Assembly: GCA_964548225.1 (NCBI GenBank)
Contig: CAZJQP010000007.1
Coordinates: 26,607-90,606, forward strand
Origin: CALMEH01 sp964548225
Lineage (GTDB): Bacteria > Acidobacteriota > Blastocatellia > Pyrinomonadales > Pyrinomonadaceae
DNA length: 64,000 nt
Reading direction: 5' to 3'
Shown piece by piece: positions 9,647 through 18,923 of the stretch. Below the pieces are notes generated by a model, which ran no database searches, was not told where the DNA came from, and saw only the letters and a list, made by a program, of their open reading frames with translations. Within the stretch, counting starts at the first letter, position 1; the number at the start of each line of letters is the position of its first letter. A program made the position numbers and the translations under genes.

Positions 9647-10132
9647 ATGAAACGCTTTTTTCAATGGATAACCGGCATCAGCATCTACGGTTTGTTTAAC
9701 TTGCTTTTCGATGTTGTTGTTTATTCATTTGTTATATGGCAACTTGGGATTGTTTGGGGTGGCTTAATAATGGCGATTCCGTCCTTCTTATTAGATTGGT
9801 ATTCGGTGAAATTTTATGACGAATTTGAAAAAGATTTCTTGGCTATGGAAGAAATAAAGTCACTGCGAGATTACGAAGGGAAAAATCTTATAAAGCGACT
9901 CACTAAATTGATTCTCAGGAGGACACCACTATTTGTTCAATTCATCTTTTTTTCGCTCAAATTTAATCCATTTATTACAACAATTATGATGCGAAAAAGT
10001 GCATTTGAAGCGAAAGGAATGTCGCGCCGGGATTGTAAAATATTCGTCATCAGTTTCACAATCGGACAAATCTATTGGATTTTTCTAATTGCCGGCGGCG
10101 TTCAAGGCATAATATTTTTTTTCTCAAAATAA
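9647..10132 (+). CDS. Small multi-pass membrane protein of unknown function
   Basis: 161 residues with hydrophobic segments near 8-30, 34-52, 95-112 and 132-158 and positively charged loops. I recognise no family. It follows the SET gene by 3 nt and is probably translated from the same transcript. Shared flanking repeats suggest that the two genes form a unit. Function unknown. Confidence 0.72.
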   Translation: MKRFFQWITGISIYGLFNLLFDVVVYSFVIWQLGIVWGGLIMAIPSFLLDWYSVKFYDEFEKDFLAMEEIKSLRDYEGKNLIKRLTKLILRRTPLFVQFIFFSLKFNPFITTIMMRKSAFEAKGMSRRDCKIFVISFTIGQIYWIFLIAGGVQGIIFFFSK

Positions 10133-10149
10133 TAATTTTTTTTACATAT

Positions 10150-10178
10150 TGGTAAGGTTGCCGATTTTGCGCGGTCTT
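10150..10178. repeat. 29-bp direct repeat, right copy
   Basis: Identical to 9046-9074 except C for T at the 23rd base. TATAAAG follows immediately, so TTGCCG-N15-TATAAA could be read as a weak promoter for the FG-GAP gene starting at 10343. Confidence 0.85.
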
Positions 10179-10342
10179 TATAAAGCAAAAGGTGAAAAAG
10201 TGTTTTGTGCGTCGCCTTTTGAAGTGAAAAGAGATTTAATTAATTTTCAACTTTCTTTCCGTTATCAATCGCCCGACGCATACCCGCCCATCACTTTTGA
10301 AACGATTCAGATTTTAATATTCAAATAGGAGATTTCGGCTTT

Positions 10343-13300
10343 ATGGCACAGAAACCACAATTTTTATTTCAGTTTTTCGATAATTTTCGCAAAATCAAAT
10401 TTTTCTTACTAACTTCAATATTTTTTTTGCTAGCAATGTGTAGTTTCAAATCTACTTTTGCCGCGTGTCCTTCGCCTAATTTTATTATTGGACGAGGATT
10501 TCAATCAGGGGCAAGCAACTCCGGCTCAGTAGCGGGCGATTTCAATAATGATGGAAAAATTGATGTTGCAGTTATAAATAGCTTGGGATTTAATTCGGTT
10601 GTTGCCGTAACGCTTGGAAACGGCGATGGAACTTTTCAAGCCCCGATGACAACACCAATGGAGCCGAACGGTGTTCGTTTGGCAACCGGAGATTTCAACC
10701 AAGACAATAAACTCGATCTTGCCGTTGCGCTTTCATCAGCCGGAGCAGTCGGAATAATGCTAGGGAATGGAAACGGAACATTCGGTCTTACCGATTTATA
10801 TACCGCACAACCCGGCACGAGCAGATTAGCCATTGCCGATTTCAACGGCGATTCAAGATTAGACATAGCCGCTTCAAACTTTACAGTCAACTCATTCTCG
10901 GTATTTTTTGGAAATGCAAACGGCAGTTTCGGCACTGCAACCAATTATTCTGTTGATGGTTCAATCGGCGGACTTGCCTCTGCAGATTTTGATCAAGATG
11001 GAGATAATGACCTTTCAGTAGCGCACGGCGATAATGACGTTTCTAATACCGGAACAAGACTCAGTTATTATCGAAACAACGGAGCCGGAATATTTTCTCT
11101 TGTTTCTCAAAAAACAGGTTTATATACTTCAAGAGCGGAAGTAAAGGCTGAAGACATAACAGGCGATTCAGTTCCCGATATTGTAATGGGTGGCAGTTAT
11201 CTTGCGGGACTTCCCGACCAAATTGCGCGTTTATACGCGTTTCGCACCGAGAATAGCGGCGGTCAAACTACATTTAACGATAATGGCAACAGGCAATGGG
11301 GAATTTCATTTTCAACAACAATTTCGGATATTGCTTTGGGAGATGTGAACAGTGACGGTCAAAAAGACATCGTTGCGCTCAATTCATACAATGGAAATTT
11401 ATCCGTAATAATCACCGGAAATAATGGCGCATTTACCCCAAGTATCAATTATTACGCAGGAAACTCACCGCTTAACGTCTATCTCCGCGACCTCAACGGC
11501 GATACCAAACTAGATATTATCGTAACTAATTCAGGCGATTCTAAATTTAATATCTTATTGAACATCGGAAACGGACGATTTTCAGGTGCATACAGCGTAT
11601 CAATGGTTCAAGCATCAAGAGATACAAATTCCGGTGGCGGATTTCATTTGGCTAATGTGAACAATGATTCATTTATTGACTTTTTCCAATATGGCGGCAG
11701 TCATGAAAATTCCTACCATACTGCGGCATTAGGAAATAGCACTGGAAATTTTAACGGGCAAGGAATTCTTAATCCTACGCCGGATGTCGCAAATAACAGA
11801 TATGCAGGAACTCTGGGTGATTTTAGCGGCGATGGTAAACCGGATTATTTACACGGCTGGTCTGATGCTTCGACGCTCAGACTAATGTTAGGTAATGGAA
11901 ACGGAGCATTTTCTTCATCTGGAAACTCATTTCAAATTCCGGGTATCCCGACTTGGGTTGTTTCCGGCGATTTTAACAACGACGCAAAATTAGATGCAGT
12001 TGCAGCAATTACCACAAATCAAATTGCTTTTTTACGCGGCAACGGACAAGGCAGTTTTAATAGTGCCGTTATGACTTCTGTTGGAACACAACCTTTTTAT
12101 GTGGTTGCCGCAGATTTCAACTCTGACGGCAATCTCGATTTGGCAACCGCGAATTATGCAAGCAATAATGTTTCAGTTCTTTTGGGCAATGGAAACGGAA
12201 CATTTGTTGCGGCAACAAATTACTCCGTCGGAACAAATCCGACACATATCACGGTTGCCGATCTTAATGCTGACGGTAAATCGGATTTAGTTGTGCCAAA
12301 CTCAGGAGCAAACTCTGTTTCTGCTTTGTTTGGGAACGGTGTCGGCGGCTTCGGAACAGCAATGTCAATTACGGTAGGCACATTCCCACACTCAACCGCA
12401 GTAGCCGATTTTAATAACGATGGTTTTGTAGATATTGTTACGGCAAATCGAGGTTCCGCTTCAAACTCGATTTCGTTAAACCTCGGAACAGGCAGCGGCT
12501 CATTCGGTGCGGCAACGCATATAACCTACGGAATGCACGAACCGCTTTGGATATTTGCCCAAGATACCAATTTAGACTCGCGTCCCGATTTAATTATTGC
12601 TCAACGCCTATCGAATCAAGTAAATGTTTTGATAAATTCCTGTGAAGCATTCAATTTATTACGTCCCACACCTTTTGATTACGACGGCGACGGCAAGACA
12701 GACATTTCAATTTTCCGTCCGGCACAAGGCGAATGGTGGTATCAAAAATCTTCAAACGGCGGAAATTTTGCCGCGCAATTCGGTTCTTCGACCGATAAAA
12801 TTGTTCCCGCAGATTATACAGGGGATGATAAAACCGATTTTGCTTTTTTCCGTCCTTCAACAGGGCAATGGTTCGTTTTGAGAAGTGAAGATTTCTCGTT
12901 TTATGCTTTTCCGTTCGGTAATTCGACCGACACGCCTGTTCCGGCTGATTATGACGGCGACGGCAAGGCAGATGCGGCGGTTTTTCGTGAATCTTCTTTG
13001 ACTTGGTTTATCAATAAATCGAGTGGCGGAACGGACATTATCGGCTTCGGATCGGCGGGCGATAAGCCTGTTGTCGGAGATTATGACGGCGACGGCAAGG
13101 CGGATATTGCGATTTACCGCAACAACGGCGGAGTTGGCGAATGGTGGATTCGTCGAAGTTCTAACGGCAGTGTTTTTGCCGCGCAATTCGGCGCAAGCAC
13201 AGACAAAGCCGTGCAAGGCGATTACACGGGCGACGGTAAAACCGACATTGCCGTCTGGCGACCTTCAAACGGAAATTGGTTTATTTTGCGTTCGGAAGAT

Positions 13301-13501
13301 TTTTCATTCTACGCTTTTCCGTTCGGCGCAAACGGCGACATGCCTGTTGCCGGAGATTACGATGGCGACGGCAAAACCGACGCAGGCGTTTTTCGTCCGA
13401 CAAGTCAGACTTGGTTTATAAATCGTTCAACGAGCGGAACTCTAATTCAGCAATTCGGCATCAACGGAGATTTGCCGACTCCGAATGCTTTTGTGCCGTA
13501 A
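10343..13501 (+). CDS. Secreted FG-GAP/VCBS repeat protein
   Basis: 1052 residues. A long signal peptide (about 1-41) with a positive start and a hydrophobic core ends at TFAA. The body is a series of repeats with calcium-type DxDxDGxxD signatures (DFNNDGKIDVAV, DYDGDGKTD), predicted to fold as beta-propeller blades. Residues ~775-1050 are a second repeat type with FRPxxxxWxxxRS and QFG motifs alternating with DYDGDGK. It ends in PTPNAFVP. Such proteins are exported and often bind ligands or surfaces. A Shine-Dalgarno AGGAG lies upstream of the ATG. The same C-terminal tail recurs in a decayed copy at 23123-23235 on the other strand. Confidence 0.9.
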   Translation: MAQKPQFLFQFFDNFRKIKFFLLTSIFFLLAMCSFKSTFAACPSPNFIIGRGFQSGASNSGSVAGDFNNDGKIDVAVINSLGFNSVVAVTLGNGDGTFQAPMTTPMEPNGVRLATGDFNQDNKLDLAVALSSAGAVGIMLGNGNGTFGLTDLYTAQPGTSRLAIADFNGDSRLDIAASNFTVNSFSVFFGNANGSFGTATNYSVDGSIGGLASADFDQDGDNDLSVAHGDNDVSNTGTRLSYYRNNGAGIFSLVSQKTGLYTSRAEVKAEDITGDSVPDIVMGGSYLAGLPDQIARLYAFRTENSGGQTTFNDNGNRQWGISFSTTISDIALGDVNSDGQKDIVALNSYNGNLSVIITGNNGAFTPSINYYAGNSPLNVYLRDLNGDTKLDIIVTNSGDSKFNILLNIGNGRFSGAYSVSMVQASRDTNSGGGFHLANVNNDSFIDFFQYGGSHENSYHTAALGNSTGNFNGQGILNPTPDVANNRYAGTLGDFSGDGKPDYLHGWSDASTLRLMLGNGNGAFSSSGNSFQIPGIPTWVVSGDFNNDAKLDAVAAITTNQIAFLRGNGQGSFNSAVMTSVGTQPFYVVAADFNSDGNLDLATANYASNNVSVLLGNGNGTFVAATNYSVGTNPTHITVADLNADGKSDLVVPNSGANSVSALFGNGVGGFGTAMSITVGTFPHSTAVADFNNDGFVDIVTANRGSASNSISLNLGTGSGSFGAATHITYGMHEPLWIFAQDTNLDSRPDLIIAQRLSNQVNVLINSCEAFNLLRPTPFDYDGDGKTDISIFRPAQGEWWYQKSSNGGNFAAQFGSSTDKIVPADYTGDDKTDFAFFRPSTGQWFVLRSEDFSFYAFPFGNSTDTPVPADYDGDGKADAAVFRESSLTWFINKSSGGTDIIGFGSAGDKPVVGDYDGDGKADIAIYRNNGGVGEWWIRRSSNGSVFAAQFGASTDKAVQGDYTGDGKTDIAVWRPSNGNWFILRSEDFSFYAFPFGANGDMPVAGDYDGDGKTDAGVFRPTSQTWFINRSTSGTLIQQFGINGDLPTPNAFVP

Positions 13502-13535
13502 TATTTTTGAGTTGAAACTTCTCTCATATTACAAT

Positions 13536-13582
13536 GGCGGCGGGTTTTCTAATGATAAATTATCATTAGAAAACTTGCCGCC
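13536..13582. promoter_or_regulatory. 47-bp near-perfect palindrome before the sigma gene
   Basis: Two 23-base arms around a single central base match at 21 of 23 positions (GGCGGC..GTTTTCTAATGATAA and its complement). The almost loopless symmetry fits an operator or a cruciform better than a plain terminator, and there is no T-run after it. It ends 18 nt before the ATG of the sigma gene, next to GGAG, so in RNA it would sit against the ribosome binding site. Confidence 0.65.
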
Positions 13583-13600
13583 GGAGAAATTTTCAAAATT

Positions 13601-14623
13601 ATGCCGAAAGACATTTTTCCAAATGAAAACGATGTCGTTTTGCTGCCGTTTTTGTCGGCGGAAAGCGAAATCGTGTCGGAAGAATGTTTGAATCGGTTGT
13701 TTGAAGAAACCGTTATTCCACAGATTCGGAAGGTTTTAGCCTCATACCTCACCCTCACTTTTGATGAAAAGGAAGAGATTCAATCGGACGCGCAAACGCG
13801 GATTTTGAAGGTTTTGTGGAAACTTCGTGCGGGCAAAAACAGCTTCGTCAAACCAATAAACAATTTGTCGGCTTATACTTCGACCGTAACTTTTAATTGT
13901 CGTAAGGATTTTATTTTGAGCAAGCAACCCGAATGGCGGCGCAATGATAATCGTCTGCGGCGGATGCGCGACGGCGGCGAATTGATTTTTTTTACTGATG
14001 GTGAAGGCGTTCAATTTGTTTGTTTGGAATTGCAGACGGAAAACGCTTCGGAGATGGAATTTGATGAAATTGTTTCGCAGGTTTGTCGAAAATATCCGAA
14101 TCATTTGTTTTTGAAAACTCAGATACTTGCGCCTTCGATTTTGAAAACGGCGAATGGCGCGTTGCCGAAAAATATATTGCTCAAGGCGATTTTGGAGATT
14201 ACGGACGCGGTAAATATCGAAGAAATCGAACTGCCGGAAGAAATGTTTGAATACGCCCGAAAAGATGATTTTATCGCCAAGCGTCAGAAAAATTATCTGC
14301 GGCGGATTTGGGATGAAATCAAGACTTTTCCGCCGAATCAGCGGAAGGTTTTGATTCTGAGTTTGAAGGAATCGCACCGGACAGAAGTCGTTACTTTGCT
14401 TTTGAAAAAGCGAATTGCGACGATTAAGGAAATTGCCGACGCTTTGGAAGTAAATTTGGAAGAATTTTCCGAAATCTTTGCGAAATTGCCGATGTCGAGC
14501 GCGGAAATCGCCGAGTTTTTAGGCATCGAAGACGGCGAAAACTCATCGAAAGAGCAAAAGGTTGATAATCTGCGAAGCACCGCACGAAAACTTTTGCGGA
14601 GCAGATTGGGAATAAAAAAATAA
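13601..14623 (+). CDS. Divergent sigma-70 family RNA polymerase sigma factor
   Basis: 340 residues. Residues ~25-125 look like sigma region 2 (helical, with NLSAYTSTVTFNC and then a basic stretch RRNDNRLRRM). The C-terminus (~245-340) resembles region 4, with FPPNQRKVLILSL, LPMSSAEIAEFLGI and DNLRSTARKLLRSRLG as helix-turn-helix and tail. The ~110-residue middle is unlike standard ECF factors. A two-zinc-finger membrane anti-sigma candidate and a CHAT protease follow, an arrangement I associate with acidobacterial sigma/anti-sigma modules. GGAG precedes the ATG. The sigma assignment rests on pattern similarity only. Confidence 0.72.
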   Translation: MPKDIFPNENDVVLLPFLSAESEIVSEECLNRLFEETVIPQIRKVLASYLTLTFDEKEEIQSDAQTRILKVLWKLRAGKNSFVKPINNLSAYTSTVTFNCRKDFILSKQPEWRRNDNRLRRMRDGGELIFFTDGEGVQFVCLELQTENASEMEFDEIVSQVCRKYPNHLFLKTQILAPSILKTANGALPKNILLKAILEITDAVNIEEIELPEEMFEYARKDDFIAKRQKNYLRRIWDEIKTFPPNQRKVLILSLKESHRTEVVTLLLKKRIATIKEIADALEVNLEEFSEIFAKLPMSSAEIAEFLGIEDGENSSKEQKVDNLRSTARKLLRSRLGIKK

Positions 14624-14697
14624 GTTTCTAGTTTCTGGTTTCCGGTTTCTGGTCATTTGGTCTTAACCAGAAACCGGAAACCAGAAACTAGAAACTT
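14622..14697. repeat. Perfect 32-bp inverted repeat made of 7-bp units
   Basis: Arms 14622-14653 and 14666-14697 are perfectly complementary, with a 12-nt loop. Each arm is a run of TTTCTAG/TTTCTGG/TTTCCGG-like heptamers. The left arm starts inside the sigma gene's stop codon and the right arm ends 7 nt before the anti-sigma ATG, so the hairpin fills the whole spacer and may uncouple translation of the two genes. Confidence 0.9.
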
Positions 14698-14704
14698 GAA
14701 TAAA

Positions 14705-15922
14705 ATGAGTAAGCATTTAAACGAAGTCAAGTTAAAAAATTACGGTGAGAGCAATTTGTCGCCGCGTGAGTTTTTGCGTGTGCAGGCGCATCTTGAAACT
14801 TGCGAAGATTGCGAAAGGAGGTTGGACGAGATGTTTCCAAATATTGTCGAACGCGAGGAAGCGTTGTTAATGGAAGATTTGGCGGATGAAACGATGCGCG
14901 ATTTTCATCTGAATTATGATGAACATTTGAAGCCTTATATTTATCAAACGATTGATGCAGTCGAGCGCGAGATTGTTGAAAGCCACGTTGAGATTTGTTC
15001 CGATTGCCGTGAGGATTTGCGCGATTTGTTGCAGTTTCACGAAGAATTAGAGCGCGAAAAAGAAATCCGCGAACTTTCAAAACCACGTTTTTGGACGACG
15101 GTTTCCGAATGGTTTTCCGCACCGAATCACAAAGCGGTTTGGCTGGCATTGGCTTCGATTTTTGTTTTGAGCGGCGCGTTTTTGATTTGGCTTTTTGTTT
15201 CGCCCACTACAAATGAAATCGTGCAAAACCCGACGAATACAACCGATTTTCCGATAAATCAAACTGCGCCGAATATCGCTCAAACGCCAACGATAAATCA
15301 GAACGCACCGAAAATGAATTTGACAAATTTGTCGGAAAATAAAAATCAAAACACAAATGAACCACCGAAAGAAATTGAAATGGCGGCACTCGTTTTGCCG
15401 AAATTTTTGAATGAATTGCGAATAAATGAAAACGAAACTCTGCGCGGAAACAACGATTTGCCGACGCAGAAAATTGCCGTCATTGCGCCAAACGGCAAAG
15501 TCATTCGTGGTTCATCGCCGATTTTATCTTGGCGAAATGTTCCGACTGCGGAAAATTATGAAGTTTCGGTTTTTGACAATGATTTTAATAAAATTGCCAC
15601 AACCGAAAATCTCAAAGGCAATTCGTGGCGCGTCCCAAATTTGACGAAAGGTAAAATTTATCAATGGCAAGTTAGCGCAAAATCAATTTCGGCAGATGGC
15701 AAAACGCAAAATTATCTCGGACAAGGAAAATTTTACATCCTCAGCCAAACGGATGAAAACAAAATAAATCAAGCGCGAAACTCGCTCGAAAAAGGTAAAG
15801 CTTTTGCCGAAGCCGGACTTTTGCGCGAAGCCGAAAACGAATTTCGACAATATCTCAAACAAAATCCGAATTCCGAAAATGCCAAAAAATTTCTGCGCCA
15901 AATCGAGCAAGCGCAAAGATAA
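14705..15922 (+). CDS. Zinc-finger anti-sigma factor with periplasmic sensor-like domain
   Basis: 405 residues from the ATG at 14705 (MSKHLNEV); the frame is open upstream to a TTG at 14657, but that part is only the translated repeat. Two HxxxCxxC zinc motifs (HLETCEDC about 35-42, HVEICSDC about 97-104) define a cytoplasmic zf-HC2/ZAS-like part. One membrane helix follows near 155-175, then a polar linker. An FN3-like beta-sandwich (about 255-355) and a TPR-like helical end lie outside. Such proteins hold their cognate sigma factor at the membrane until a signal releases it. Its partner is presumably the factor encoded directly upstream. Confidence 0.8.
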   Translation: MSKHLNEVKLKNYGESNLSPREFLRVQAHLETCEDCERRLDEMFPNIVEREEALLMEDLADETMRDFHLNYDEHLKPYIYQTIDAVEREIVESHVEICSDCREDLRDLLQFHEELEREKEIRELSKPRFWTTVSEWFSAPNHKAVWLALASIFVLSGAFLIWLFVSPTTNEIVQNPTNTTDFPINQTAPNIAQTPTINQNAPKMNLTNLSENKNQNTNEPPKEIEMAALVLPKFLNELRINENETLRGNNDLPTQKIAVIAPNGKVIRGSSPILSWRNVPTAENYEVSVFDNDFNKIATTENLKGNSWRVPNLTKGKIYQWQVSAKSISADGKTQNYLGQGKFYILSQTDENKINQARNSLEKGKAFAEAGLLREAENEFRQYLKQNPNSENAKKFLRQIEQAQR

Positions 15923-15923
15923 T

Positions 15924-16000
15924 TTTAACCGCGAAAGACGTGAAAGCGACGCGAAAAGCAAACAAAATTTTCTGCGTGTTTTTGCGTATTTCGCGGTTTA
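15924..16000. repeat. Inverted repeat of short units between anti-sigma and CHAT genes
   Basis: TTAACCGCGAAA at the left and TTTCGCGGTTTA at the right, with further imperfect pairing of ACGCGAAA-type units between. It may act as a partial terminator, since it fills most of the spacer. Confidence 0.7.
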
Positions 16001-16046
16001 ATCTTAAAATCGGTCTGTTCAAAAAATTCGAGAGGTAATTTAAAGA

Positions 16047-18836
16047 ATGAAAGCTACAAAATCTGTCTTTCTGTTTATTTTGATTTTTTCATCGTCGCTT
16101 TTTGCTCAAACCGATGACGAAAAAATCGTTCGCACAACGATTGAAAATTTCTATTTTGCTTTTCAAAAAAAAGATGAAATGAGTCTGAAACAATTCTGGA
16201 AAGCGGATTCTGGATTTGCGAATGATTTTTTCAAACAAACCAATTCTTTATTTACTCAAAACGAAACGATTTCGATACAAAATCTGAAATTTACCAATTC
16301 ATATTTCAAAGATGACATTTTCCGCCAACGTATTTCGATTGAAATTCAAAACAAACCGCAAAATCTGACATTTTTGTTTGTTAAAGAAAATGAAGTTTGG
16401 AAAATTTGGCGCACCCGTCCGAGCGAAGAAGATTTGATGTTTCAGCTGATAAATGCCGAAAATGATGAAGAACGAAGCAAACTTTTAAGCGACAATTCGG
16501 GTTTGCAAAATTCGTCTTTGTGCGGTTTGATAGCTTATATTTTGTTTGAATTGGGCGATGCCGGAAAAATAGAACTCGGTTATAAAATGGCGGACATCGG
16601 CTTTATCGTCGCAAAAAATTCGGATGATAAAAAATGTTACGGCAGAATGATTTACCGGCGTGGTTTGGTAACCTCATCGAAAGGCGAAATTGCCGAAGCA
16701 ACCAAAGAATATTTCAACGCACTCGAATTTGCCAAGCAACACGACGACAAAGCTCTCGAAGCAATCGCGCTTTATTACATTGCTATTGCTTACGGTTCGC
16801 AGAATAATTTCAAACTCAGTTTGGAATATTTGAATAAAGCCTCCGTTTTGGCTGAAGAATTAAATCACATTCCGTTAAAAAGACAAATCTTAAATCTTCG
16901 GGCAATAAACACAACCGACCTGAAAGAACAACTTTCAGCTTTGAATCAACTGCTCAAAATGCAGCAAGAAGCCGGAAATATTTACGGCGAAGCGGCAACT
17001 TTGGGCAATATCGCCTTTTGCTATTCGGATATGGGCGACCACGAAAAAGCCATTGAAACAATGGAGATTGCCGTCAAAAAATTTGAGCAAATCGGCTTTA
17101 AATACGAATTGATTGAAGCATTTATGGGGTTAAGTTCGTTTAATTCTTTTCTGGGGCGCGATGAAATTGCGCTTAATTGGAGCGAAAAGGCTTACCAAAT
17201 TGCTTTGGAAACTGGGAAAAGCCCTGCAAATCCGTTAAATCAAAAATTTCATTTAAATCGAAAAAAAGGAAATCTGCCCGAAGCTAAAAAAAATGCTTTG
17301 GAAGCGATAAAATATATCGAAGAAGCACGACCAAAATTACTGTCCGACACCGAAACGCAAGCGAGATTTTTAAGAGGGCAAGCGCAGCATTATGAAAATT
17401 TGACGCTGATTTTAAGCGAATTGAAGGAAAATGAAGACGCGCTAAAATCTGCCGAATTGTTCAAAGGCAGAGTTTTATTCGATATTATCCAAACCGGCAA
17501 ACCTTCGATTTCAAAGGCTTTATCAGCAGAAGAACAGACGACACAAACAAAATTAAAGCAATCAATCAATGAAATAAGTCGAGAATTGACACGCGAAAAT
17601 CAAAGAGAATATCAAAATAAACCGCGAATTGCTGATTTGGAAAAAAAACTCGGTCAGGCGCGGCTTGATTACGAAGATTTTCAACTAAAACTCTACGCGA
17701 CAAAACCCGAATTAAGAATAAGACGCGGCGAATTTCAGCCGATTTCGCTTGATGAAATTTCCGCGCTTTTTCCCGATGAAAAAACCGCTTTTTTGGAGTT
17801 TGCGGTAACGGGCGGCAAAACTTTTCTCTATGTCATCACGAAAAACGGCGGCAAACCTTTATTGCAAATTTATCCGATTGAACTGAAAAAAGAAGATTTG
17901 CAAAAACAGGTCGGCGAATTTCATAAAATAATTTCCGATTCGGCAATCAATCTGAATTATAAAGAACCTGCCCGCAAACTTTTCGATTTACTCTTAAAAC
18001 CCGCGTCCGCCCAACTCCGCGGCAAAACTTCGCTCGTCATAATTCCCGATTCGTTTCTTTGGGAAATTTCTTTTCAAGCGTTAATTACGGCAGAAAATCG
18101 TTTTTTGATTGAAGATTTCGATATTTCCTACGCGCCGTCGCTGACGGTTTTGCGCGAAATGCAAAAAAAGCCGCGAAAACCTTCCACTACGCCAACACTT
18201 CTGGCTTTCGGCAATCCGCGTTTCGATTCAAATACGACAACAATTTTGGCGGAAAAACGCGGCACAAAACTCGGCGATTTACCTTCGGCGGAAAAAGAAG
18301 TTGATTTTTTGGGAAAACTCTACGGCGCAAAACAAAGTAGAATTTACAAACGAATATCGGCAACCGAAACCGTGTTCAAAGAAAATTCTAAAGGCTTCGA
18401 CATTCTGCATTTTGCCACGCACGGCATTTTGGATAATCAAAATCCGATGTATTCGGCAATCGTTTTGTCTTCGACGGATAAATCGGAGGAAGACGGTTTG
18501 CTCGAAGCGTGGGAATTGGCGGAAATGAATCTCAGTGCCGATTTAGCTGTTCTTTCGGCTTGCGAAACGGGACGCGGCGCATTTGTCGGCGAAGGAATTG
18601 TCGGACTTTCTTGGGCTTTTTTTATTGCCGGAGTGCCGCGTGTCGTTGCCAGTCAATGGAAAGTAGAATCAGCAAGCACGGCGGAATTGATGACCGAATT
18701 TCATCGGAACTTAAAGTTTAATAAAAACAATTCAGTTGCAAAATCTTTGCAGACAGCAATGCAAAAACAGTTAAAAAATCCGCGCTTGCGGCATCCGTTC
18801 TATTGGTCGGGTTTTATTTCAATCGGGCGAAATTAG
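16047..18836 (+). CDS. Secreted TPR-CHAT protease
   Basis: 929 residues. Signal peptide (about 1-20, SSLFAQ), an NTF2-like region (about 22-125), a TPR superhelix (about 150-480), a coiled-coil linker, and a C-terminal CHAT domain (about 570-929). The CHAT caspase-like dyad is visible as H792 in HFATHG and C839 in SACETG; the usual GVPRVVASQWKV strand and the FYWSGF end are also present. CHAT domains are clan CD cysteine peptidases, some activated by partner binding to the TPR part (as in Craspase). Export and the upstream sigma/anti-sigma pair suggest envelope signalling, for instance processing of a periplasmic protein. Substrate unknown. Length and motifs look intact. Confidence 0.9.
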   Translation: MKATKSVFLFILIFSSSLFAQTDDEKIVRTTIENFYFAFQKKDEMSLKQFWKADSGFANDFFKQTNSLFTQNETISIQNLKFTNSYFKDDIFRQRISIEIQNKPQNLTFLFVKENEVWKIWRTRPSEEDLMFQLINAENDEERSKLLSDNSGLQNSSLCGLIAYILFELGDAGKIELGYKMADIGFIVAKNSDDKKCYGRMIYRRGLVTSSKGEIAEATKEYFNALEFAKQHDDKALEAIALYYIAIAYGSQNNFKLSLEYLNKASVLAEELNHIPLKRQILNLRAINTTDLKEQLSALNQLLKMQQEAGNIYGEAATLGNIAFCYSDMGDHEKAIETMEIAVKKFEQIGFKYELIEAFMGLSSFNSFLGRDEIALNWSEKAYQIALETGKSPANPLNQKFHLNRKKGNLPEAKKNALEAIKYIEEARPKLLSDTETQARFLRGQAQHYENLTLILSELKENEDALKSAELFKGRVLFDIIQTGKPSISKALSAEEQTTQTKLKQSINEISRELTRENQREYQNKPRIADLEKKLGQARLDYEDFQLKLYATKPELRIRRGEFQPISLDEISALFPDEKTAFLEFAVTGGKTFLYVITKNGGKPLLQIYPIELKKEDLQKQVGEFHKIISDSAINLNYKEPARKLFDLLLKPASAQLRGKTSLVIIPDSFLWEISFQALITAENRFLIEDFDISYAPSLTVLREMQKKPRKPSTTPTLLAFGNPRFDSNTTTILAEKRGTKLGDLPSAEKEVDFLGKLYGAKQSRIYKRISATETVFKENSKGFDILHFATHGILDNQNPMYSAIVLSSTDKSEEDGLLEAWELAEMNLSADLAVLSACETGRGAFVGEGIVGLSWAFFIAGVPRVVASQWKVESASTAELMTEFHRNLKFNKNNSVAKSLQTAMQKQLKNPRLRHPFYWSGFISIGRN

Positions 18837-18857
18837 TCGAAACAGTAAAAAATCGGG

Positions 18858-18886
18858 TTACATTTTTGTTCTTTATGGTTTATAAT
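18858..18886 (+). promoter_or_regulatory. Sigma-70-type promoter for the zinc-ribbon gene
   Basis: TTACAT (18858-18863), a 17-bp spacer, then a perfect TATAAT (18881-18886). The next start codon is at 18924, giving a leader of about 30 nt. Confidence 0.75.
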
Positions 18887-18923
18887 CATTTTTAACAAAA
18901 TCAAACGGACTGATGCGGAAATT

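Noticed and set aside
9046..10178. Attachment sites of an integrative element
   Set aside because: No integrase, transposase or tRNA is nearby, and both repeats stand upstream of same-strand genes. Kept only as an alternative.
14657..14704. N-terminal extension of the anti-sigma factor
   Set aside because: It begins at TTG in the palindrome loop and encodes only the heptamer repeat; the ATG at 14705 fits the family start.
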